6,717 nucleotides of DNA from Clostridia bacterium. Lineage in GTDB: Bacteria > Bacillota > Clostridia > Oscillospirales > QAKW01. This document shows, piece after piece, positions 1-4,630 of this stretch. The notes beneath the pieces are model-generated. The model saw only the letters and a list, made by a program, of their open reading frames with translations, was not told the origin of the DNA and did not search any database. Each line of letters begins with the position of its first letter. The stretch's first letter is position 1. Both the position numbers and the translations under genes were made by a program. Location of the stretch: positions 1-6,717 of the forward strand of contig JAFSBD010000007.1 of assembly GCA_017442025.1 (NCBI GenBank), read 5' to 3'.

Positions 1-2024
1 TCCCTGTTGTTAAAGGTGAATTCAACAGCATGAAGTTCTATACCGATGCAACTCTTTATGATGAAGTTAAGACATTGGAACTCACCGAAGCTGTAAATCG
101 CTTCTATGGTGCAGTTTATACCATGGACGGTACTTCCAATAAGGTCTTCATGCTTGAAATTGAGCGTGAACCCGGTACAGAAGCGGATGTTATTTATTAT
201 GACGGTGGCTTGATCGATCGTGTAAATAAAGAAATCCATGTAACTTGGGAAGATAAGGCTACAAATAGAACATATAATTTGGGTAACCGTACGAAGGAAT
301 TGGCTTATGGTGCTACGGTTGCATTCTACAAGGATGCCGAATGTACACAAAAGGCAACAACAATTTCTTTGACCGGTTCTAATAAGTTCGGCACGGCCTA
401 TATGAAGATCACCAGTGAGGATGGTCTTGCTACAGATGTTTATAAGATCAACGTTTCCAAGAAAAAGGCGAATGCCGCCGAAATTGCTTGCATCCCCCGC
501 ATTGCCGGAATGAAGGCAATGGCTGGCAATGTCTACCAGGTAACGATCACCGGCGACGATACTTCTTATAACTTTAAGCCGGAAAGCCACTTTGGCGGTT
601 CCGTGACCGTTATGAACGGCGAGAATGTTCTGTTGCCTAAGTCTGATGGCACTTATGATGCAAACTTCGGCACAGCTGATACCTTCACCCTGAAGGCGAT
701 TGCGACTTCCGGTAACGGTGCTGCTACTGCTGAGTATACCTTAAACTTTGTTCGCAAGATCGATACCTCCAGCTGTGATGTTGTAAGTGTTGAGAATGCA
801 ACAAAGATTTCTTCCGGTTTCTTGATGAACATCGGCTTGTCCAGTATCATTGATGAGATTAAGGTTGAAACCACTCCCGGCGCTACCTACGGTGTTTACG
901 AAGATTACTTCTGCAACAATCCCGTCGGCACCAAGGATATCTCCATGGTTGGATTGGAAAGCAAGGTGTTCTATATCAAGGTAACCTCCGGCGATGGAAA
1001 CTCCAGCAAGACCGTTCGTCTGCTGGTTAACTCCTCTGCAACTACCCGTAAGTACGCCGAAGTAACCACCAAGATCGGTGATGTTACTTATACTGCGGTT
1101 CCCACCGGCAAGCATAGCTTTGCGCTGTATCTGCCCGCCGGTGTGAAGGAAGTGAACCTCTCCGGTTTGATTACCAAGGCAAAGGATGGCGGCGGCAAGG
1201 TAACCTTCTTTGCCGATGCCGGTCGGAAAATCAACCTGGGCTTCACTCCCACCATTGCTTTGAACCAGAAAGAGACTTTGGTCTATATGATCTCTCCTGA
1301 AACCACCTACCTTGCTCCCATGGGTCGTATCGAAGGTGATGCAAAACTTCTGGAGAAGAAGACCGTTTTGACCATTATCTCTGACCGTGAGTCTGTGGAT
1401 TATAGTGATAAGGCTCAAATTGCAAATCATTGGTCTGCTCCTTATGTTGAGTATCTCAATGGCGGCAATACCGGCCTGTTCATGGGCGACCAGAATAAGG
1501 CTTTGAATATCAATGCCAATATTACTCGCTATGAGCTTGCAGTGCTCACCACTCGCGTTCTTGGCCTGGATGTTAATAAGTACGCCAATACCGAACTGAC
1601 CTTTGCAGACAACGTTGTTGATTGGGCATTGCCCAGCGTTCGTGCTGCAGTCGGTGCAGGCTTGGTAAATGGTTCGCTTGATGTTGCTACTAATACGCTC
1701 TCCTTCAGGGGTGATGACTATGCTACCCGTGAAGAAGTAATGAAGATTGTTGTAGCGGCATGCTTGGTCAATGATGGTGTTACCATCGATGGCGCGGCAT
1801 ATTATAAGAGATACAATAATACTGTTGATATGGATTATCCCATCAACACCTTTGCGGATGAAGATGCAGTTTCCGAATGGGCTGTACCTTATGTCCATCT
1901 TGCAGTAGGTAAGTATAAGTTGGTCAACGGTTCTGCCGAAAACGGCAAGCTGTACCTCTATCCCCACAACAATATTACCCGCGCAGAAGTGATCAAGATG
2001 ATCGCCTGCTATAAGGGTTATTAA
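1..2024 (+). CDS. SLH-domain surface (S-layer type) protein, 5' end outside window
   Basis: The frame is open to the left window edge (codons from base 3, reading PVVKGEFNS before the first ATG at base 30), and no ribosome binding site precedes that ATG. The true N-terminus and signal peptide are therefore missing. Numbering from that Met, 664 residues are visible. Residues ~60-430 carry four degenerate ~95-residue beta-rich repeats. Each has a 'G-x-x-(V/Y)-x-(F/V)-(Y/F/M)' strand (G94, G189, G284, G388), and the first three end in a 'TS-x-(D/N)-G' turn followed by a Tyr- or Val-rich strand, resembling cadherin-like/bacterial Ig-like sandwiches. Residues ~460-515, ~523-580 and ~605-660 are three SLH domains, each with the family's (I/A)TRxE signature (ITRYE, ATREE, ITRAE). 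SLH domains are known to anchor proteins to secondary cell-wall polymers, so this is inferred to be a wall-bound S-layer or large surface protein. The last residue is four past SLH3. A strong terminator follows 10 bases after the stop. Confidence 0.93.
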   Translation, partial: PVVKGEFNSMKFYTDATLYDEVKTLELTEAVNRFYGAVYTMDGTSNKVFMLEIEREPGTEADVIYYDGGLIDRVNKEIHVTWEDKATNRTYNLGNRTKELAYGATVAFYKDAECTQKATTISLTGSNKFGTAYMKITSEDGLATDVYKINVSKKKANAAEIACIPRIAGMKAMAGNVYQVTITGDDTSYNFKPESHFGGSVTVMNGENVLLPKSDGTYDANFGTADTFTLKAIATSGNGAATAEYTLNFVRKIDTSSCDVVSVENATKISSGFLMNIGLSSIIDEIKVETTPGATYGVYEDYFCNNPVGTKDISMVGLESKVFYIKVTSGDGNSSKTVRLLVNSSATTRKYAEVTTKIGDVTYTAVPTGKHSFALYLPAGVKEVNLSGLITKAKDGGGKVTFFADAGRKINLGFTPTIALNQKETLVYMISPETTYLAPMGRIEGDAKLLEKKTVLTIISDRESVDYSDKAQIANHWSAPYVEYLNGGNTGLFMGDQNKALNINANITRYELAVLTTRVLGLDVNKYANTELTFADNVVDWALPSVRAAVGAGLVNGSLDVATNTLSFRGDDYATREEVMKIVVAACLVNDGVTIDGAAYYKRYNNTVDMDYPINTFADEDAVSEWAVPYVHLAVGKYKLVNGSAENGKLYLYPHNNITRAEVIKMIACYKGY

Positions 2025-2034
2025 GAACTGAAAC

Positions 2035-2066
2035 GCGGCATCTGCTTATGCAGATGCCGCTTTTTT
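2035..2066 (+). terminator. Rho-independent terminator of the SLH protein gene
   Basis: A perfect 11-bp stem (GCGGCATCTGC, 2035-2045, with its complement at 2050-2060) closes a TTAT loop (2046-2049) and is followed by six T (2061-2066). It begins 10 bases after the SLH gene stop. On the minus strand no T-run follows the stem, so it should act on the plus strand only. The stop codon of the converging minus-strand gene lies in the loop. Confidence 0.95.
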
Positions 2067-2462
2067 AATGACAACGAACAGAATAGGCGCAATTATAATA
2101 ATAATAGGAAGAAATCGTTTGATTTTTTCTTTCCTCGGAAAGATCACCTTGACAATGATTTGCCCTGCATGACCTTCATGGCTAATGGCGGAGATGGTCG
2201 CTGTGCCAATGCTGTTGGCCCTTATTATTCCGCTGTGCAAGCCTATAGTGGCAACAATGGTGTTGTCGGAATAATAGGTTACCCCCTTAAATAAAGGCAA
2301 TTTTAAAAAACCGTCCTGAACGTTCAGGTATTCCTTACTACCTTTTTCGAGGACAAGTTCTTTTTTTCCGCCCTCAAGAATCAGCCCCTTGCTACCGATG
2401 GCGGCATCTGCAGGTAGGCAGAAGAAAAATGTAATTATAAAGAGTATAGCAATTATTTTCAT
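2046..2462 (-). CDS. Small exported, membrane-anchored Ig-like (BIG2-type) protein
   Basis: This 138-residue protein is not a named gene I recognise. Residues 1-20 form a clear signal peptide: Lys2, a hydrophobic core, and an A-D-A motif at 18-20 suited to signal peptidase I. Residues ~34-107 look like one bacterial Ig-like group 2 domain, with an 'L-x-x-G' opening and the characteristic 'YYSDNTIVATIG...GIIRANSIGTATISA' pattern followed by a VKV strand. Residues ~118-132 are an Ile-rich membrane segment preceded by basic residues (RKEKIKR) and followed by a short KKAASA tail. It is therefore probably displayed outside the membrane on a C-terminal anchor. No Shine-Dalgarno sequence precedes the ATG; a TATAAT-like hexamer (2466-2471) sits only 3 bases upstream of it. 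The gene is divergent from the tRNA unit and convergent with the SLH gene. Its last four codons and stop are supplied by the SLH gene's terminator. No terminator of its own is visible. Confidence 0.78.
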   Translation of the reverse strand: MKIIAILFIITFFFCLPADAAIGSKGLILEGGKKELVLEKGSKEYLNVQDGFLKLPLFKGVTYYSDNTIVATIGLHSGIIRANSIGTATISAISHEGHAGQIIVKVIFPRKEKIKRFLPIIIIIAPILFVVIKKAASA

Positions 2463-2503
2463 GTTATTATATATTATTTTTGCTAAAAAAATATGAAATA
2501 GAC

Positions 2504-2532
2504 TTGCAAATTAGAAAGGGCTATGCTATAAT
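2504..2532 (+). promoter_or_regulatory. Promoter of the tRNA-Ser/tRNA-Ala unit
   Basis: TTGCAA (2504-2509) and TATAAT (2527-2532) are separated by exactly 17 bases. TGC directly precedes the -10, giving an extended -10. Transcription should begin around 2539, a few bases before the tRNA-Ser 5' end at 2546, which fits a short tRNA leader. Confidence 0.88.
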
Positions 2533-2545
2533 ATTTGAGCGATAA

Positions 2546-2636
2546 GGAGATGTATCGAAGTGGTCGTAACGAGAACGATTCGAAATCGTTTTGTCCTTAG
2601 CCGGGCACGTGGGTTCGAATCCCACCATCTCCGCCA
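2546..2636 (+). tRNA. tRNA-Ser, anticodon CGA
   Basis: This is a complete 91-nt class II tRNA. The acceptor stem GGAGATG (2546-2552) pairs with CATCTCC (2626-2632), followed by discriminator G2633 and an encoded CCA (2634-2636). The D stem has 3 bp (TCG/CGA). The anticodon stem AACGA/TCGTT holds the loop TTCGAAA, with anticodon CGA at 2581-2583 (reads UCG). The 18-nt variable region forms a 5-bp arm (TGTCC/GGGCA), as expected for serine tRNAs. The T arm is GTGGG-TTCGAAT-CCCAC. Confidence 0.97.
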
Positions 2637-2692
2637 GCCTGAATAGGCGGGAGGAGAGTCGGTGGTAAGTCCTTCGATATCTTCTCTACCGT

Positions 2693-2768
2693 GGGGGCGT
2701 AGCTCAGCTGGGAGAGCGTACGGTTCGCATCCGTAAGGTCAAGAGTTCGATCCTCTCCGTCTCCACCA
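2693..2768 (+). tRNA. tRNA-Ala, anticodon CGC
   Basis: This is a complete 76-nt tRNA with an encoded CCA (2766-2768). The acceptor stem GGGGGCG (2693-2699) pairs with CGTCTCC (2758-2764) and contains the G3-U70 wobble pair that marks alanine tRNAs. The D stem is GCTC/GAGC. The anticodon stem TACGG/CCGTA holds TTCGCAT, with anticodon CGC at 2726-2728 (reads GCG). The T stem has four pairs plus an A49-C65 mismatch at its base. It lies 56 nt after tRNA-Ser with no promoter visible in between, so it is probably cotranscribed. Confidence 0.96.
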
Positions 2769-2769
2769 G

Positions 2770-2801
2770 AAAAAAGCCAAGTCGAAAGACTTGGCTTTTT
2801 T
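2770..2801. terminator. Bidirectional terminator after tRNA-Ala
   Basis: A 14-bp perfect stem (AAAAAAGCCAAGTC, 2770-2783, with its complement at 2788-2801) closes a GAAA tetraloop. The stem ends in T on both strands, so it can stop the tRNA transcript on the plus strand and any read-through arriving on the minus strand. It starts two bases after the tRNA-Ala CCA end. Confidence 0.95.
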
Positions 2802-2803
2802 CA

Positions 2804-2980
2804 ATGAAATTCGTTCCTGCGGAACGAGTGAAATATTGCTTTGCAACATGAAATACGCTTCGCGCATGAAATATGCCGGCGGCATATTGAGAACGAATTT
2901 TATTTCATGTCGAGCATAGTGAGATATTTCATAATCCATTAGGTTTATTTCATATTTTGTTTTAGAACAAAATATTTCAT
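2804..2980. repeat. Mini-hairpin/box array (likely dispersed intergenic repeat element)
   Basis: A 177-nt non-coding element built from 7-nt boxes and small hairpins. Left boxes ATGAAAT, GTGAAAT, ATGAAAT and ATGAAAT start at 2804, 2828, 2848 and 2866. Right boxes ATTTCAT (four copies) start at 2902, 2926, 2947 and 2974. Between boxes are hairpins: TCGTTCC/GGAACGA (2811-2827), TTGC/GCAA (2836-2846), CGC/GCG (2856-2864), ATATGCC/GGCATAT (2871-2887, apical), a weak one (2910-2924), TAATCC/GGTTTA with one mismatch (2932-2947) and ATATTTTGTT/AACAAAATAT (2952-2975). A 10-bp inverted repeat AAATTCGTTC (2807-2816) / GAACGAATTT (2891-2900) bounds the left two thirds. The element lies between two bidirectional terminators. 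My impression that similar arrays recur in gut Clostridia genomes is recollection, not shown here. No transposase or credible ORF is present. Confidence 0.82.
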
Positions 2981-2984
2981 TAAA

Positions 2985-3013
2985 TAAAAAGGCACCCGAT
3001 GGGTGCCTTTTTA
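2985..3013. terminator. Bidirectional terminator of the alarmone synthetase gene
   Basis: A 13-bp stem (TAAAAAGGCACCC, 2985-2997, with its complement at 3001-3013) closes a GAT loop. It begins 3 bases beyond the stop codon of the minus-strand synthetase gene, and the minus strand reads out into five T. It also has a T-run on the plus strand, so it can work both ways. Confidence 0.93.
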
Positions 3014-3016
3014 TTC

Positions 3017-3694
3017 TTAATATGGTTTTTGTTCAATGCGATTATGGATATTTTGCATCATCTGATCCAGTTGGGTGATTTTTTCGGCGCAGACCTTTAG
3101 CTCTTCTGCGATCTCCTGGGCGTTATCTAGAGTATCTTTTTTATATTGCATTTTATGCTCCAGGCTTGCCCAAAAATCCATGGCAATTGTGCGTAGTTGA
3201 ATTTCTACATGGACCATTCGTTTTTCATTTGCCAAAAAGATCGGTACTTGAACGATCAGATGTAGGCTACGGTATCCTGTTTTCTTGGGATTCTTGATAT
3301 AATCTTTTACCCGAACAAGCGTAATATCATCCTGCTTTAATAGATATTCCGCTAAAAGATAAACGTCTTCAGGGAAGGCACAGATCACACGCACGCCTGC
3401 AATGTCCCGGATGTTTTTCTCGATGGATTCTACTGTAAAGGGGAGTTCCTTGCGCCAAAGCTTTTTAATGATGCTTTTTGGCGATTTCATGCGGCTCTTA
3501 ATGGTTTCGATAGGATTGCGATCTTGCGTAACGGAGAAGTATTCATTCAATACATTGAATTTGGTTTCAATCTCCATCATCGCGCTCCGATAGTAGGCCA
3601 TCAGGGTGCGAAACTGATTCTCTTGCAGGATCATTTTTGCTATATTTTCAATCTGCTCTAATTCATGGGGTTCATATACGCCCGTTGACTGCAT
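3017..3694 (-). CDS. Small alarmone synthetase (GTP pyrophosphokinase, RelA/SpoT domain)
   Basis: Makes (p)ppGpp by moving pyrophosphate from ATP to GDP or GTP in the cytoplasm. From the chosen start it is 225 residues, typical of stand-alone synthetases (~210-230). There is no HD hydrolase, TGS or ACT domain. Visible motifs, in order: NPIExxKSRxKS (~60-71), DIAGVR (97-102), KDYI (130-133), GYRSLHL (140-146), VEIQLRT with the presumed catalytic Glu164, and MDFWASLEHKMQYK (172-185). A helical tail follows. The wording of these motifs is closer to what I remember of B. subtilis YwaC (RelP/SAS2) than YjbM (RelQ), but I do not assign orthology. The frame opens at 3721, but I choose the ATG at 3692-3694: GAGG (3702-3705) lies 7 bases before it, and the promoter would start transcription at about 3719, leaving no leader for the upstream ATG. 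It is a single-gene unit with its own promoter and terminator. Confidence 0.93.
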   Translation of the reverse strand: MQSTGVYEPHELEQIENIAKMILQENQFRTLMAYYRSAMMEIETKFNVLNEYFSVTQDRNPIETIKSRMKSPKSIIKKLWRKELPFTVESIEKNIRDIAGVRVICAFPEDVYLLAEYLLKQDDITLVRVKDYIKNPKKTGYRSLHLIVQVPIFLANEKRMVHVEIQLRTIAMDFWASLEHKMQYKKDTLDNAQEIAEELKVCAEKITQLDQMMQNIHNRIEQKPY

Positions 3695-3725
3695 GATATT
3701 ACCTCGTTTCCATTTTTTCATCTAT

Positions 3726-3754
3726 ATCATACCATAAAGTCGAGCAAAAGTCGA
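3726..3754 (-). promoter_or_regulatory. Promoter of the alarmone synthetase gene
   Basis: Read on the minus strand, TCGACT (3754-3749, 4/6 match to TTGACA) and TATGAT (3731-3726, 5/6 match to TATAAT) are 17 bases apart. TGG precedes the -10, giving an extended -10. The predicted transcription start near 3719 leaves a ~25-nt leader carrying the GAGG of the inner start codon. An 8-base sequence, AAGTCGAG on the plus strand, occurs twice 11 bases apart (3737-3744 and 3748-3755) across the -35 and spacer. Confidence 0.72.
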
Positions 3755-3803
3755 GGTAATGGTGTTAAAAAATCATGTATAATCTGTTAAGGTTAATATG
3801 TCG

Positions 3804-3818
3804 GTTTCTGTCAGAAAC
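3804..3818. other. Short hairpin in the divergent intergenic region
   Basis: GTTTCT (3804-3809) and AGAAAC (3813-3818) form a 6-bp palindrome around GTC. It lies in the ~140-bp gap between the two outward-facing promoters. It could be an operator-like palindrome or be accidental. A lone TATAAT at 3778-3783 has no acceptable -35, and I see nothing else definite in this gap. Confidence 0.3.
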
Positions 3819-3892
3819 TTTGTTGCTTTTGCTCTAATTTTCCTTGTTTTTTGGATAAGATGATACTACTTTTTAGAATTTCTTGAAAAACA

Positions 3893-3921
3893 TTGAAAGG
3901 ATGTATCTTTCTTGCTATAAT
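3893..3921 (+). promoter_or_regulatory. Promoter of the 76-residue hypothetical gene
   Basis: TTGAAA (3893-3898) and a perfect TATAAT (3916-3921) are 17 bases apart, with TGC before the -10 (extended -10). Transcription should begin near 3928, giving a leader of about 24 nt that contains AAGGAG (3938-3943). Confidence 0.87.
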
Positions 3922-3951
3922 GTTATATATCAAAAAGAAGGAGCGTTCAAA

Positions 3952-4182
3952 ATGAAAAAGATTATTTGCAAATATGAATACAATACCGATACTGCGGAGA
4001 TCGTCAAAAAGGTTACCAGTGGTAATTTCGGCGATTCTACCGGCTATGAAGAAACCTTATATAAGACCGCAGACGATAAGTATTTCATCTATGTTAACGG
4101 TGGTGCCGATTCCATTTATCCTAAAGAGGATATTAAGCGGATCGCCAAAGCAAAGGTAGATGCCTGGATCGCAGAAAAGTAA
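3952..4182 (+). CDS. Small hypothetical protein (76 residues)
   Basis: I recognise no function. The frame opens at an ATG at 3883, but that codon lies upstream of the promoter -35. The ATG at 3952 has AAGGAG 8 bases before it and is the real start. The product is soluble-looking and Lys/Asp/Tyr-rich. It has an opening YEYNTDTAE strand (8-16), a GYEETLYKT segment (31-39), a KYFIYVNGGA segment (43-52) and a YP turn (56-57). It ends in a Lys-rich helix (~59-76). This 'Y-x-T-x-T-A ... ETLY+T ... +YFLY..GGA' layout resembles small uncharacterised proteins I recall from Firmicutes chromosomes and phages; that is memory, not a search. There is no signal peptide, membrane segment, or Cys pair. It is a monocistronic unit with a strong promoter and a strong terminator, which suggests it is well expressed. 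Confidence 0.85.
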   Translation: MKKIICKYEYNTDTAEIVKKVTSGNFGDSTGYEETLYKTADDKYFIYVNGGADSIYPKEDIKRIAKAKVDAWIAEK

Positions 4183-4217
4183 AAAAATAAGAGTGCCTTT
4201 GGCACTCTTATTTTTTT
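4181..4217. terminator. Shared bidirectional terminator between convergent genes
   Basis: A 17-bp perfect stem (4181-4197 with 4201-4217; core AAGAGTGCC/GGCACTCTT) closes a TTT loop and has seven A on one side and seven T on the other. The stop codons of both flanking genes (4180-4182 plus, 4208-4210 minus) lie inside the stem, so one hairpin ends both transcripts. Confidence 0.96.
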
Positions 4218-4630
4218 ATGTTGTTGAAATATTGAAAAACAAGCTGGGTGATGAAGAGCAGAACAACGCAGATCAATAGAAATATCGTTTTCCACCGTTT
4301 TTGAAGGTTTTCTGTTTCAGAGGAAGGCTTGAAATTTGTTTTTCGGCATAGGATTGCAAGGGAGAAGACAAAGGCGGCCGCCAGCGTAATACATCCAATT
4401 TCTGCAGGAACTGGCATTTTCAGGGCGATGGCAATCGCGGTGAGCAATGCACCGACGGAACCGACGAAATATCCTTTCATAAACTTGCGTGTCATGCCCT
4501 TCCAATACGCACGGTCATCCGAGGAGGAATTTTGAATGGTGAGCGCGTGTTTACCATCCCGATAGGAAAGCCCTGCCAGCAATAAAAGAATAGCTATCGC
4601 GGCGAACAGAATAGTCAAAAAATAATTCAT
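4208..4630 (-). CDS. Hypothetical four-helix membrane protein
   Basis: I do not recognise the family. From the chosen start there are 140 residues with four hydrophobic segments: ~3-22, ~54-70, ~78-95 and ~116-133. A hydrophilic loop at ~24-53 (YRDGKHALTIQNSSSDDRAYWKGMTRK in two parts) and a charged loop at ~96-115 separate them, and a basic NNIKK tail ends the protein. The frame extends to an ATG at 4651, but I choose 4630. Its ATG overlaps the TGA of the upstream DUF1015 gene as ATGA, and GGAGG (4642-4646) lies 11 bases before it. The outer ATG has no usable ribosome binding site. This is probably the last gene of the M18-DUF1015 operon, translationally coupled to DUF1015. Confidence 0.82.
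   Translation of the reverse strand: MNYFLTILFAAIAILLLLAGLSYRDGKHALTIQNSSSDDRAYWKGMTRKFMKGYFVGSVGALLTAIAIALKMPVPAEIGCITLAAAFVFSLAILCRKTNFKPSSETENLQKRWKTIFLLICVVLLFITQLVFQYFNNIKK

Noticed and set aside
741..1967. A 408-codon open frame antisense to the SLH gene
   Set aside because: It is codon-phase aligned with the sense gene, so it stays open simply because the SLH gene avoids TTA, CTA and TCA codons here. Its translation shows no domain or export signal, whereas the sense frame has three clear SLH domains.
2637..2692. Separate promoter or regulatory RNA between the two tRNAs
   Set aside because: No -10/-35 pair is visible. Weak pairings (GCCT/AGGC; CGGTGG with CTACCG) are short and mutually competing, so this is most simply a processed spacer.
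2739..2939. A 66-codon minus-strand ORF ending in WWRRRGSNS
   Set aside because: It runs through the mini-hairpin array, the terminator and the 3' end of tRNA-Ala. The WWRRRGSNS ending is a translation of tRNA antisense sequence, a well-known annotation artefact.
2804..2980. CRISPR array
   Set aside because: The repeated boxes are only 7 nt, switch orientation halfway, and the intervening segments are self-complementary hairpins rather than unique spacers. No cas gene is present.
3778..3783. TATAAT as a possible promoter for a small RNA in the divergent gap
   Set aside because: No acceptable -35 at 16-18 bases upstream, and the hairpin at 3804-3818 is not followed by a convincing T-run.
3883..3951. 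N-terminal extension of the 76-residue protein from an ATG at 3883
   Set aside because: The extension contains the promoter (-35 at 3893, -10 at 3916) and has no ribosome binding site. The inner ATG at 3952 has AAGGAG.
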